DNA of 64,000 nt from Bradyrhizobium iriomotense (GTDB lineage Bacteria > Pseudomonadota > Alphaproteobacteria > Rhizobiales > Xanthobacteraceae), in contig NZ_JAFCJZ010000023.1 in the NCBI RefSeq assembly GCF_018130765.1, positions 1 through 64,000 of the forward strand, in the 5' to 3' direction. The stretch's first letter is position 1. Each line of letters opens with the position of its first letter. This document shows positions 35,645-44,805 of this stretch, piece after piece. Under the pieces are notes generated by a model. It was not told the DNA's origin. It saw nothing but the letters and a program-made list of their open reading frames with translations, and searched no databases. The position numbers and the translations under genes were made by a program.

Positions 35645-36562
35645 ATGAACCTGCACAACACCTCATATCCCCAGTCATCGGGCCCCGAAGAGCTGGTGCC
35701 GTCGCGCTACGCACTCAAGATCGGCGAGATCGACGTGCTGGTGGTCAGCGACGGCGTGCTGCCGCTGCCGACCACGATGCTCGCGCACAACGCCGCCCCG
35801 GCCGAGCGTGCGGCCTGGCTGCACGACATGTTCCTGCCGCAGGACGCGTTCGACTGGGCGCTGAATGCGGTCATGGTGCGCAGCCGCGACAAGACCATCC
35901 TGATCGACGCCGGCCTCGGCTCCGATCCGAACTTGCACCTGCCGCGGGCCGGGCAGTTGGCCAGGCGACTGGAAGCCGCCGGCATCGATCTGTCGTCCGT
36001 GACTGACCTCGTGCTGACCCATCTGCACATGGACCACATCGGCGGGCTGCTCGTCGACGGCGTGAAGGAGCGGCTGCGCAAGGACCTGCGCATCCACGTC
36101 GCGGCCGCCGAGGTCAAGTTCTGGGAGGCGCCCGATTTCTCCCACACCAACATGCCGCAGGGTTTTCCGGACGCGCTCCGCGCGACCGCCAAGCGTTTCG
36201 TGAAGGAGTACGGCCCTCAGTTGCGGACATTCGACGAGACGCAGGAGATTGCGCCCGGCGTCATCGCTCGCCGGACCGGCGGTCACACCCCCGGCCACAG
36301 CGTGGTTCGCGTGGCGTCCGGCGGCGACGCACTGACCTTCGCCGGCGACGCCGTGTTTGCGGTCGGGTTCGAGCAGCCCGACTGGCACAACGGCTTCGAG
36401 CACGACCCCGAGGAAGCGGCGCGCGTTCGCATCAACCTGCTGCGAGAGCTTGCCGAGACCGGCGAGATGCTGGTCGCCACGCATTTGCCGTTCCCGTCAG
36501 TGGGCCGGGTGGCGGTTGATGGCGAAGCCTTCCGCTGGGTGCCGGTGTTCTGGGACTACTGA
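35645..36562 (+). CDS. MBL-fold metallo-hydrolase
   Basis: A 305-residue metallo-beta-lactamase-fold protein. Zinc ligands are in THLHMDHIGG (about 123-132), GHTPGHS (about 213), and AGDAVF (about 228), with a final THLPFPSVGRV. The arrangement is that of the AttM/AiiB lactonase group, but activity on N-acyl-homoserine lactones cannot be claimed. No signal peptide is visible. It follows the flavoprotein, with AGGAGACGAAC in front of the ATG. Confidence 0.9.
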   Translation: MNLHNTSYPQSSGPEELVPSRYALKIGEIDVLVVSDGVLPLPTTMLAHNAAPAERAAWLHDMFLPQDAFDWALNAVMVRSRDKTILIDAGLGSDPNLHLPRAGQLARRLEAAGIDLSSVTDLVLTHLHMDHIGGLLVDGVKERLRKDLRIHVAAAEVKFWEAPDFSHTNMPQGFPDALRATAKRFVKEYGPQLRTFDETQEIAPGVIARRTGGHTPGHSVVRVASGGDALTFAGDAVFAVGFEQPDWHNGFEHDPEEAARVRINLLRELAETGEMLVATHLPFPSVGRVAVDGEAFRWVPVFWDY

Positions 36563-36633
36563 CGGCTTGTCGAGCCAAGCTAAGCCGGGGCGCGCGCTCA
36601 TGACATTCGTGAGTGCGCGCCCGGTTCAAATCA

Positions 36634-37107
36634 TCACGAGAGCCCGGGGACACCTTTCGGGCCGGTCTTCATGGCTGCCTGCGCGCTATAGGCACCTGGT
36701 CCGTAGGTCGCGATCAAGGCAAGCGCGCCGAGCAGGCCGAGATTCTTCAGGAAGTTGATGGTCTGGGTGACAATTTGCGCTTCCGGCGCCGCCCAGAAAT
36801 TGTGAAACATCAGCGTGGCCGCGATGGTGAACAGGAACAGGATCAACGCTGCCGGCCGCGCAAACAAGCCGAGCAGCAGCGCCATGCCGCATCCAATCTC
36901 GACCGACAGCGCGCCTGCGGCAAGGACGGTACCAAATCCGTCGGCTCCTCCGGGAAGCCGCCCGGCGGTCGCGGCAAATGCCAGCACCTTCCCGGTGCCG
37001 CTGTAGAGAAACAGCGGAGCGATCGCGACCCGCGCGAGCAGGAGCGCCCAGGACTCGAACGGACCAGCGGGCTTCCCCATGTCGGCGAAACGGGTGGATG
37101 TCGGCAT
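36634..37107 (-). CDS. DoxX family membrane protein
   Basis: A 157-residue protein with four transmembrane segments and the DoxX pattern LLARVAIAPLFLYSGTGKVLAF, then GCGMALLLGLFARPAALILFLFTIAATLMFHNFW. Members are often linked to thiol or redox stress. It begins with an AAGGAG site and is 55 bp downstream of the MFS gene, possibly co-transcribed with it. It is convergent with the MBL hydrolase. Confidence 0.9.
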   Translation of the reverse strand: MPTSTRFADMGKPAGPFESWALLLARVAIAPLFLYSGTGKVLAFAATAGRLPGGADGFGTVLAAGALSVEIGCGMALLLGLFARPAALILFLFTIAATLMFHNFWAAPEAQIVTQTINFLKNLGLLGALALIATYGPGAYSAQAAMKTGPKGVPGLS

Positions 37108-37162
37108 TTCAGATCTCCTTTGGCAGGACTTGGTCAATAAGGCCGCATGCGGCCGGCGATGA

Positions 37163-38518
37163 TCACTCCGCAGGCGCCACATCGGCGCGCGGAAGACGAC
37201 TGGCGGCAGCCATGCCAAGCGAGCCGATCGCCAGCGCGCCGACGATCGATGCGCCGCCGATCGCCCAGAACACAGCGTCCGGACCGCCGGTGACCTGCTG
37301 CAACAGGCCGATGACGTAAGGGCCTAGAATTGCCCCCACGCGGCCGATGCCCAGCTCCATTCCGACGCCGCTGGCGCGGAAGCAGGTCTCGTACGAACCG
37401 GCGGTGAAATTGTTCAGCACGTGCTGGGCGCCGATGATGCAGAAACCCGCAATCGCGACGATGGCGAGATTGACGCCGTGGCCACTGACGAAAACGAGTG
37501 CCAACACGGCGATCCCGCCGCTCAGCCACCATGTCGCGAGATAACGGGGCGTCAGCGCAAAATTGCGATCGGCCAGCATCGCAAGCGTGAGGCCGCCGAT
37601 GAAGGACATCGCCTGCATCAGGGCGCCGAAGCCGAACGAGGCCGCAAAGGTCTCGCCGCGCTTGAGCATGACGGTCGGAATCCAGCCGGTGAGACCGAAA
37701 ATCGCGAACAGGCTGAGGAAGGCCGTGACCCAGATGGTCAGGGAGATCCGGCGATAGCGCGGGCTCAGCAAGGCCGCGATCGTGCTCTGCGGGACATTGC
37801 CGTCTGATTTGAACGTCGCAGTCTCATAGACAGCCGCCCGCTCCGGCCGCAGCCGCGCCAGCAAGGCGCGCAGTTCCTCGACACGCGACCGCGCCGCCAG
37901 AAACCGCGGGCTTTCGGGCAGAATCGCATGAGCGACGAACGTCAAAGGGATCGACAGCGCGCCGACATAATAGAGGATCTGCCAGCCATGTTGCGGCGTC
38001 AGGAACACGCCGACGAGGCCGGCGCAGACGCCACCCAGCGACCAGCCCAGTGTCACGCCCCACAGCGAAAAGGTGTTGCTGACGCGCTTGGGCGCGAGCT
38101 CGTTGATAAAGGTCGTGCCGAGCGGCAGCAGCACACCGAGGCCGAGCCCGGTGACGAAGCGAAGCGCGCAATAGCTCCAGAAATCGCTCGCCAGGATGGC
38201 GGTCAGCAATGTGAAGACATTGACGATCCAGAGACCCGCGAGCAGCGTGCCGCGCCGGCCAAGGCGGTCGGCGATGCTGCCGTGACCGATCGCACCGAAC
38301 AGGAAGCCGATCAGACCCGAGCTCACCAGCAGCCCCGCCTGGCTTGGTGCGAGTCCCCAGGGCTGGACCACGTAGTGAATGACATAGGCCGGATTGAAAG
38401 TGTCATAGCCATCGAACAAAGTGATGAGCGTGATCAGGACACCGAGCAACTTGTGAAACGGACCGATCGCGGCGCCGGACAATTCTTCATGCACGTCGAT
38501 TTCGGACGAGATGCTCAC
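37163..38518 (-). CDS. MFS transporter, aromatic acid:H+ symporter type
   Basis: A 451-residue transporter with twelve predicted helices. Motifs of the AAHS family are present: LFDGYDTFNPAYVIHYVV in helix 1 and GSIADRLGRRGTLLAG in the loop after helix 2. The start is a GTG with GGAGG in front, and overlaps the decarboxylase reading frame by 32 bp. Because it is co-directional with that gene, it probably imports gamma-resorcylate or a related aromatic acid. Confidence 0.9.
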   Translation of the reverse strand: MSISSEIDVHEELSGAAIGPFHKLLGVLITLITLFDGYDTFNPAYVIHYVVQPWGLAPSQAGLLVSSGLIGFLFGAIGHGSIADRLGRRGTLLAGLWIVNVFTLLTAILASDFWSYCALRFVTGLGLGVLLPLGTTFINELAPKRVSNTFSLWGVTLGWSLGGVCAGLVGVFLTPQHGWQILYYVGALSIPLTFVAHAILPESPRFLAARSRVEELRALLARLRPERAAVYETATFKSDGNVPQSTIAALLSPRYRRISLTIWVTAFLSLFAIFGLTGWIPTVMLKRGETFAASFGFGALMQAMSFIGGLTLAMLADRNFALTPRYLATWWLSGGIAVLALVFVSGHGVNLAIVAIAGFCIIGAQHVLNNFTAGSYETCFRASGVGMELGIGRVGAILGPYVIGLLQQVTGGPDAVFWAIGGASIVGALAIGSLGMAAASRLPRADVAPAE

Positions 38519-39554
38519 GGGTTTCCTCCATTGAAATTGGTGACGTCCTCTGCTCTGCGGCAGATTGGATTTTTGTCTCGCCGAGCCCGAACAGGACGCG
38601 TGCGTTGTCGCGGCCGATCTTGAGACGGTCGCCTTCGGAGATCGTGGCGGCGTCGAACCATTGGGCGGCGTGGTCGATGTTCTCGAACGGCCAGTCGGCG
38701 GAGAAGAGAATGCGGTCGGCACCGATCTCCAGCATCGCGTCGATCAGCGCCTGGGTGCGGAAATTGCCCGACGTGGTGATGTAGAAATTTTCCCTGAAGT
38801 AGTCGGCGATCTTGCGGCGCGCCGGATAGGTGTTCTGGGTGCGCATCCACTTGTTGTGATTGTCGACCCGCCACATCGAGTAAGGCAGCCCCTCGCCCAT
38901 GTGACCGAGGATCACCTGTAGCCGGGGATAGGCGTCGAACAGGCCTGAGCCCATCAGACGCAAGGCATGCACCGCAGTTTCCTGCCCGAACGCCCAGGTC
39001 GGTCCCAGCAGCCAGCGATGCCCCTCGTAGATCGCCGCATCCTTCGCCAGCGGATTGCGCGGGTGCAGATAGAAGGGAACGCCGAGGCGCTCGACCTCCG
39101 CCCAGAACGGCCAGAACTCCTTGCGATCGTAATAGATCGCATGATCGATACCGGTGAGCTCGCTGAAGCCGTTGACGAGCGCGCCGCGAAATCCGAGCGC
39201 GCTGACGCAGCGATCGAGCTCGCGCGCGGCCGCCTCGGGGTCCTGCATCGGCAGTGCCGCAAGTCCCTGGAAGCGATCGGGCCGCCTTGCGACCTGCTCG
39301 GCGAGAAAGTCGTTGGCCCGGCGCGACAGCTCCAGCGCACGATTGCGATCCGGAATCGCCTGCACTGCCGGCGCATTCAGCGACAGCAGCATCAGCTCGA
39401 TGCCGTGGGCGTCCATCTCCGCAAGCCGCCGCTCATGGATGTCGAGCAGCCGCGCCTTGAGCTCGATCCAGTCCTGGGCCGGCGCGAAGCCCGCGCTGTC
39501 CTGGATGGTGTCGTCCATCGCGAAATGCTCCTCGAGCGCAATCTTGCCCTGCAT
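38487..39554 (-). CDS. Gamma-resorcylate (2,6-dihydroxybenzoate) decarboxylase
   Basis: A 355-residue amidohydrolase-superfamily decarboxylase that converts 2,6-dihydroxybenzoate to resorcinol. The metal ligands reported for this enzyme, Glu8, His10, His164 and Asp287, are all at the same numbers here (ALEEHF, YLHPRN, FSADWPFENID), and His218 (LGHMGEG) is kept. The opening MQGKIALEEHF and the SLNAPAVQAIPDR and FYLHPRNP stretches are hallmarks of the family. About 30 residues extend past the usual end and overlap the MFS gene. It is divergent from a MarR regulator. Confidence 0.93.
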   Translation of the reverse strand: MQGKIALEEHFAMDDTIQDSAGFAPAQDWIELKARLLDIHERRLAEMDAHGIELMLLSLNAPAVQAIPDRNRALELSRRANDFLAEQVARRPDRFQGLAALPMQDPEAAARELDRCVSALGFRGALVNGFSELTGIDHAIYYDRKEFWPFWAEVERLGVPFYLHPRNPLAKDAAIYEGHRWLLGPTWAFGQETAVHALRLMGSGLFDAYPRLQVILGHMGEGLPYSMWRVDNHNKWMRTQNTYPARRKIADYFRENFYITTSGNFRTQALIDAMLEIGADRILFSADWPFENIDHAAQWFDAATISEGDRLKIGRDNARVLFGLGETKIQSAAEQRTSPISMEETREHLVRNRRA

Positions 39555-39632
39555 GGCGTCGTTCCTTCGGCTTTGCTTTCGGCGTTGACAAAGCAAAGCA
39601 CCCGGCGCAAATACTTGTCAATGATAAAGTTG

Positions 39633-39644
39633 CATTTGCAAATG
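39633..39644. promoter_or_regulatory. Candidate MarR operator
   Basis: CATTTGCAAATG is a perfect 12-bp palindrome in the AT-rich gap between the decarboxylase and the MarR gene. Flanking CAATGAT and ATGATTG extend the dyad symmetry. The position suits a site through which the adjacent MarR protein could repress both divergent promoters. Confidence 0.5.
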
Positions 39645-39731
39645 ATTGAATCGCAAATATTGCACATGCGAAGGTTGGCGCTTATTCCGGGCGGAGCTCT
39701 CCCGCCAGGACCCAAGCCCGGACCTAAACTC

Positions 39732-40286
39732 ATGTATCGATTTTCGAATTCGCTGCCCTATCTGCTCGCCCGTCTCGGCGTACGCATGGGCGATCTGTTC
39801 ACGCGCGTGATCCGTCACGAGAAGTTGACGCTGCCGATGTACCGCGTGCTGGCCGCGCTCTCGGAGCAAGGGCACCCGTTGCGCCTCGGCGAGATCGCCG
39901 AGCTCACTTCGGCCGATGTATCCACCCTGTCGCGCATCGTCGCGGAGATGAGCCGCGTGGGCTTGTTGACGCGCGACCGGCCGGAGAACGACCAGCGCAG
40001 CCTCCAGGTCGCCCTGACGCCCAAGGGCGCCGAGCTCGCCGGACGGCTGATGCCGCTCGCCGCCTATTATGAAGAGGTCGTCACCGGCGGCATGTCCGCG
40101 AAGGAAGCGGCCGAGCTCAAGCGCGTGCTGGTCGAGCTCTATCACAATATCGATCGGCTCGAGCAGGAAGTCGAAGCCGGTCTGATCACCGTCGCGCCGC
40201 CGGCGCGGACGAAGGACGTTCGCGACGAACGCGCGGAGACGCGCAGCAAGGCCAGCCTGCCTCGCGGCAAGACATCGAGAAAATAG
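39732..40286 (+). CDS. MarR-family transcriptional regulator
   Basis: A 184-residue winged-helix regulator with LTLPMYRVLAALSEQGHPLRLGEIAELTSADVSTLSRIVAEMSRVGLLTRDRPENDQRSLQVALTPKG-type layout (about 36-100), where the DxR(S) wing is NDQRS. The ATG at 39732 was chosen; upstream in-frame ATG codons (39621, 39669) would overlap or crowd the proposed operator. It is likely to respond to an aromatic acid. It is followed after 21 bp by the monooxygenase gene. Confidence 0.9.
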   Translation: MYRFSNSLPYLLARLGVRMGDLFTRVIRHEKLTLPMYRVLAALSEQGHPLRLGEIAELTSADVSTLSRIVAEMSRVGLLTRDRPENDQRSLQVALTPKGAELAGRLMPLAAYYEEVVTGGMSAKEAAELKRVLVELYHNIDRLEQEVEAGLITVAPPARTKDVRDERAETRSKASLPRGKTSRK

Positions 40287-40307
40287 AGAAGCGATCAAGG
40301 AGAGGAC

Positions 40308-41519
40308 ATGCGACAGGATCCCATCATCATTGCAGGCGGCGGCATCGGCGGACTTGCAGCCGCCATCGCGCTGGCGCAGAGGGGTTTCCAGGTCACGGTC
40401 CTCGAGCGCGCATCGCGCTATCAGGAGATCGGCGCCGGCATTCAGCTCGGCCCCAACGCGTTTCATGCCTTCGATCGCCTCGAGCTCGGCGACGCCGCGC
40501 GCCAGATCGCGGTCTTCATCGATCAGCTCCGCCTGATGGACGCGATCTCGGCGGAAGAGATCACCAGCATCGATCTGACCAGCTATTTCCGCCGGCGCTT
40601 CGGCAATCCCTATGCCGTGGTTCATCGCGGCGATCTGCACAGCATCTTCGTCCGCGCATGTGACGCGCATCCCAATGTCACCTTACGAACCGACTGCGAC
40701 GTCGTCGGCTATGAGCAGAATGGCGCGCGGGCCACGGCCCTGCTCAAGTCCGGCGAGCGCATCGACGGATGTTTGCTGATCGGCGCGGACGGACTCCGTT
40801 CCCGCATTCGCCAGCAAATGGTCGGCGACGGCGCGCCGCGGATCGCCGGCCACACCACCTATCGCTCGGTGATCCCGACCGAGCAGATGCCGGAGGATTT
40901 GCGCTGGAACGCGGCGACGCTGTGGGCCGGCGCCAGGCGCCATCTCGTGCACTATCCGCTGTCAGGCTGGAAGGTGTTCAACCTCGCGATCACCTGCCAC
41001 AACGATCCCGCAGAGGCCTTCGCCGCCAGGCCCGTGACGCACGACCAGGTCCTCGAAGGTTTTCGCGACGTGCATCCCCGCGCGAAGGCGATCATTCATC
41101 ACGGCAAGGACTGGAAGGCCTGGGTGACCTGCGATCGCAACCCGACCGATCGCTGGATCGACGGGCACGTCGTGCTGCTGGGCGATGCGGCCCATCCGAT
41201 GCTGCAATATTTCGCGCAAGGGGCCTGCATGGCATTGGAAGACGCGGTCTGTCTGGCCGACGAGCTCGACGAGGCCGAAGGCGATGTCGCCCACGCGCTG
41301 GAGCGATACAGAAATGCCCGGATGCTGCGCACCGCGCGGGTCCAGCTCCAGGCACGCGAGCTCGGCGAGCACGTCTATCATCCGGCGGGCGTCCACGCAT
41401 TGCTGCGCAATCAGCTCATGCGCGAGACCAGCCTTGAGCGCTTCTGCGACAACCTGGCCTGGCTCTATCAGGATCCGTTCACCGAACGGCCGTCGGACAC
41501 GACAAGGAAGATTGCGTAG
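40308..41519 (+). CDS. FAD-dependent monooxygenase, 3-hydroxybenzoate 6-hydroxylase-like
   Basis: A 403-residue single-component aromatic hydroxylase. It has GGGIGGLAAAIALA (10-23) for FAD, the RGDLHSIF region, DG motif IGADGLRSRIR and GDAAHPMLQYFAQGACMALEDA near residue 290. IGAGIQLGPNAFHAFDRL and HTTYRSVIPTEQMPEDLRWNAATLWAG are close to 3-hydroxybenzoate 6-hydroxylase, which makes gentisate. The neighbouring gamma-resorcylate decarboxylase makes resorcinol, so resorcinol hydroxylation is an alternative. No gentisate dioxygenase is in the window. It is in an operon with marR. Confidence 0.88.
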   Translation: MRQDPIIIAGGGIGGLAAAIALAQRGFQVTVLERASRYQEIGAGIQLGPNAFHAFDRLELGDAARQIAVFIDQLRLMDAISAEEITSIDLTSYFRRRFGNPYAVVHRGDLHSIFVRACDAHPNVTLRTDCDVVGYEQNGARATALLKSGERIDGCLLIGADGLRSRIRQQMVGDGAPRIAGHTTYRSVIPTEQMPEDLRWNAATLWAGARRHLVHYPLSGWKVFNLAITCHNDPAEAFAARPVTHDQVLEGFRDVHPRAKAIIHHGKDWKAWVTCDRNPTDRWIDGHVVLLGDAAHPMLQYFAQGACMALEDAVCLADELDEAEGDVAHALERYRNARMLRTARVQLQARELGEHVYHPAGVHALLRNQLMRETSLERFCDNLAWLYQDPFTERPSDTTRKIA

Positions 41520-41528
41520 CCTTCGGTG

Positions 41529-42260
41529 CTACCCGATCGTCTGCAGCGCCGGGAAGGTCTCGAGCAGCCAGATGCTCACATTCGAGACCGCGCCGGTGAG
41601 AAAGCCGATTCCGGTGATCACCATCAACACGCCCATGGCGCGCTCGACATTGACGAGATGGCCCTTCATGCGCGCGAACAGCGTGGAGAACTGTTCGATC
41701 ATCAGCGCAGCGATCAGGAAGGGAATGCCGAGGCCGGCCGAATAGACCGCGAGCAGGCCGGCACCCTTGGTCACCGTGGCTTCGGCCGCGGCGATCGAGA
41801 GGATCGCAGCCAGGATCGGGCCGATGCAGGGCGTCCAGCCGAAGGCGAAGGCCAGCCCCATGATGTAGGCGCCCCAGAGGCCGACGGGCTTGGGGATCGG
41901 CAGCCGGCCCTCGCGCATCAACAGGCCGATGCGCGTCAGGCCGAGGAAGTGCAGGCCCATGATGATGATGACGATGCCGGCAAGGATCGACAATTCGGCC
42001 GACCAGGCCCGGATCAGCCCGCCGATCAGCGAGGCACTGGCGCCGAGCGCCACGAACACCGTCGAGAAGCCGAGCACGAACAGCAGCGCCGACATCATGA
42101 TTGCGCGCTTGGAGGCCGCGGCCGGCTCCTCGCTCTCGACATGCTCGATCGTCGCGCCCGTGAGATAGATCAGGTAGGGCGGAACCAGCGGCAGGACGCA
42201 AGGGGAGAGGAAGCTGACGAGGCCGGCAATCAGCGCCGCCGGGATCGAAACATTTTGCAT
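41529..42260 (-). CDS. ccdA: Cytochrome c biogenesis protein CcdA
   Basis: A 243-residue inner-membrane protein with six transmembrane helices. It carries the paired redox cysteines in LSPCVLPLVPPYL (Cys21) and FGWTPCIGPIL. CcdA passes electrons from thioredoxin across the membrane to the c-type cytochrome maturation pathway. Genes for cytochrome-oxidase assembly lie 18 kb away on the same strand but are not linked. The ATG start has only a weak ribosome-binding site. Confidence 0.93.
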   Translation of the reverse strand: MQNVSIPAALIAGLVSFLSPCVLPLVPPYLIYLTGATIEHVESEEPAAASKRAIMMSALLFVLGFSTVFVALGASASLIGGLIRAWSAELSILAGIVIIIMGLHFLGLTRIGLLMREGRLPIPKPVGLWGAYIMGLAFAFGWTPCIGPILAAILSIAAAEATVTKGAGLLAVYSAGLGIPFLIAALMIEQFSTLFARMKGHLVNVERAMGVLMVITGIGFLTGAVSNVSIWLLETFPALQTIG

Positions 42261-42384
42261 GATACAGTCGGAGCCATCTCAGGCCCCAGTGCGGCACGCG
42301 GGGAATGCGCGCGGCCCGGAGCACCGGCTCTGGTGTAGCCGATGCCGAGGAATGCGCAACAGATGCGCACAAAACCAGGGCTCC

Positions 42385-42422
42385 TCCCGATGCCGTCCGT
42401 GATCACAGATGCGGCATCGGGA
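42385..42422. terminator. Stem-loop after the 88-residue gene
   Basis: TCCCGATGCCG and CGGCATCGGGA are exact 11-bp arms with a 16-base loop, 41 bp past the stop of the small minus-strand gene. There is no T-run. It may end that transcript, or be a small palindromic repeat. Confidence 0.55.
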
Positions 42423-42463
42423 CGCGCACAAATCTCGCCAAAAAGCGAGACCAGGCGGCGCGG

Positions 42464-42730
42464 CTACTTCACCACGCGGAGCAGCGGACGCCGGGGCTGG
42501 TCCTGCGTCTGCTTGGAAGGGGGCTGCGGTTCGCTTCCGGCGCTCCGCAGCATTTCGTCGCACAGCGCCTTGAGATCGGCGCCGTCAATTCCTTTGAGTT
42601 TCATCCGCACGTCGAGGATGACAATCGACAGCAGCTCGGCCGACTCACGACTGTTCATCTCGTTGAGCGCCCTGCGGCACTCCTCGAGCGTTTCCAGCAC
42701 CGACTGCAACTGTTCGTCTGAATGCGACAC
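42464..42730 (-). CDS. Small hypothetical protein
   Basis: An 88-residue acidic, mostly helical protein (QLQSVLETLEECRRALNEMN) with a basic C-terminal tail. It starts at a GTG preceded by GGAAAGAA. No domain is recognised. Codon use matches that of the neighbouring genes, and the third-position GC pattern supports real coding. Confidence 0.6.
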   Translation of the reverse strand: MSHSDEQLQSVLETLEECRRALNEMNSRESAELLSIVILDVRMKLKGIDGADLKALCDEMLRSAGSEPQPPSKQTQDQPRRPLLRVVK

Positions 42731-43214
42731 CGGGCGTTCTTTCCGTTAATTCGGCCTGTGAGACGTATTTGCGACGACCCCTCTGGCCCCCATGGGAGAC
42801 CAAGGATAACACGACGCCGCTGCGCCTCTGAACATGATTTCAATGTGTTTCTGCGATGAATCCGCGGTTCCGACGAACATCGGCGCGCCGCACCGTTGGC
42901 CGCCATCGAAGCAGGCAGCAATAGAACGCCCGCTACGCTGTGATTGATCCATTCCGGGAGTTGGAAGCGCCATCTGCGCAAGAACGTCCATTGCGGACAG
43001 CGCCGACAATCCCGCAGCCATCTCAAGGCTCGCAACGGAACTCACGCGACACCCCTCAATTCAGGCGATCGTCTGCCCGATTCCCAGCCCGCGGCCGCAC
43101 CATGATACCACCCGCGAGGCAGTAAGGATGACGTTCAAAACTCGTCACCCCGCAACCCGCCGTGGTTGTGGTTTGCGCCAGATTCTGCCAGTTTAGCCGC
43201 CTGAAGGGACTTGT
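42731..43214. other. Intergenic region between divergent genes, no gene recognised
   Basis: A 484-bp gap between the small minus-strand gene and the LysR gene. A GTG-started frame of 99 codons on the minus strand (42746-43045) has no recognisable family and atypical composition. No repeats, RNA genes or clear promoters are seen. Confidence 0.5.
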
Positions 43215-44261
43215 ATGCACTCCTTGGCGGAAAGGGGCGTTCCTCCAGAGGAACGCCTAAAAACAAATCTCAGCGGCCTCTCAGATTGGGATGCGGCGCG
43301 CATCTTCCTGGAAGTCGTCCGCTGCGGAAGTTTCCGTTCGGCAGCCGAACGGCTGTCGCTGTCGATCAACGCTGTCCGCCGCCGCATTGACGATTTCGAG
43401 CGCCAGACCGGCACCACTCTGTTCACCCGCGACGTCCATGGCACTCATCTGACCGACGAGGGCGCGCTCGTCGTCTCCGCCGTCGAGCGGATGGAAGCAG
43501 CCGCGTTCGATGTGTTGCGCACCAGCGATTCGACCGGCAATGCCCTGTCCGGCGAGGTCCGCGTCGCGGTCACCGAGGGTCTCGGCACGTTCTGGCTCGC
43601 CCCGCGCCTGGTCGAATTCCAGCAGGCCTATCCGAAGATCCTGGTCGACCTGCATTGCGCGATGCGCTCGGCCGACGTCTCGCGCCACGAGGCCGACGTC
43701 GCCATCCATCTGTCCCGGCCTTCGGCACTCGACGTCAAGCTGGTGCGGCTCGGCCGCATGCATCTGATGTTCTGGGCTTCGGAGAAATACCTCGAGAAAT
43801 ACGGCACGCCGCGCTCGGCCCATGAATTGATCAAGCACCGCCTGGTGCTGCAATTCGCCGACCAGCTCGCCGCCAAGGAGACTTTTGAGAGCTTCTTCCC
43901 GGGCGTTCAGGAACGTGACCTTCTGGTCATGAAGACGAACGTCTCAAGCGCCAATTACTGGGCGGTCGCGAATGGCGCCGGAATCGGCGTATTCCCGAGT
44001 TACGCCATTGCGCTTGGCGGGAAGTTGATTCCACTGGAGGTCGAATTGAACCGACCGCTGGATATCTGGTTGTCCTACCATCCCGGTAGCGGCCGCATCC
44101 CGCGCGTACGGCACATGATTGACTGGCTGATCGAGGCTTTCAATCCGGCTCGCTTCCCGTGGTTTAAGGAAGAGTTCGTGCATCCGCATGAATTCAAGGA
44201 CTCGTATATGGGCGAACCCCTGACCCAGCTCTTCGGGGGATTTTCAACCGAAGAACGGTGA
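43215..44261 (+). CDS. LysR-family transcriptional regulator
   Basis: A 348-residue protein with an N-terminal helix-turn-helix (DAARIFLEVVRCGSFRSAAERLSLSINAVRRRIDDFERQ, about 25-63) and the LysR substrate-binding domain. It is longer than usual at both ends. The start has AAGGGA. An XRE-type regulator follows 9 bp later, so both are probably co-transcribed. Target genes are unknown. Confidence 0.9.
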   Translation: MHSLAERGVPPEERLKTNLSGLSDWDAARIFLEVVRCGSFRSAAERLSLSINAVRRRIDDFERQTGTTLFTRDVHGTHLTDEGALVVSAVERMEAAAFDVLRTSDSTGNALSGEVRVAVTEGLGTFWLAPRLVEFQQAYPKILVDLHCAMRSADVSRHEADVAIHLSRPSALDVKLVRLGRMHLMFWASEKYLEKYGTPRSAHELIKHRLVLQFADQLAAKETFESFFPGVQERDLLVMKTNVSSANYWAVANGAGIGVFPSYAIALGGKLIPLEVELNRPLDIWLSYHPGSGRIPRVRHMIDWLIEAFNPARFPWFKEEFVHPHEFKDSYMGEPLTQLFGGFSTEER

Positions 44262-44270
44262 GAAACGACT

Positions 44271-44663
44271 ATGAAAACAGCGGCGAAAAGAATGAAGCAG
44301 CGCAGTGCCGGCAAGCCGGACATTGAGCTTGGCAAGCGGATCCGTCTGCGGCGCGTCGAGATGAAGATCTCGCAGGCCGAGCTCGGTGAAAAGCTCGGCG
44401 TGAGCTTCCAGCAGGTCCAGAAATACGAGAAGGGCGTCAATCGCGTCGGCGCAGCCCGCCTGCAGCAGATCGCATCCGCCCTCGACGTGCCCGTGACCTT
44501 CTTCTATGACGGCGACAACAAGGCACGCGAAGTCGAAAGCCTGCTCTTCCTCGATTCGGCTTTCAGCCTCCGCCTGCTGCGCGCCTACAGCAAGATCAAG
44601 GACCAGACGGTGCAGCGTCAGCTCGTCTCGCTGATGGAATCGATCGCAGCCAACGAAAGCTGA
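44271..44663 (+). CDS. XRE-family helix-turn-helix regulator
   Basis: A 130-residue protein with an HTH_3 domain (GKRIRLRRVEMKISQAELGEKLGVSFQQVQKYEKGVNRVGAARLQQIASAL, about 21-71) and a short helical tail. Similar small regulators are common in rhizobia (PhrR/SinR-like). It is coupled to the LysR gene and followed by a strong terminator. Confidence 0.9.
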   Translation: MKTAAKRMKQRSAGKPDIELGKRIRLRRVEMKISQAELGEKLGVSFQQVQKYEKGVNRVGAARLQQIASALDVPVTFFYDGDNKAREVESLLFLDSAFSLRLLRAYSKIKDQTVQRQLVSLMESIAANES

Positions 44664-44805
44664 GCCGATCGACGGACTGGCCTTGACGGCCAACGTTCAA
44701 TCCGCCGCGTCGCGGGGGCGCGGCCGGATTGGACGAGATCGGCTGGATCGGATCTTCTGAATCAGATCTGACCTGCGCGCAATCCGCGCGCGGCCTTCAT
44801 TTTTC

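Noticed and set aside
42746..43045. 99-codon GTG-started frame upstream of the small hypothetical gene
   Set aside because: No ribosome-binding site, no family and unusual composition. Kept as unassigned intergenic DNA.
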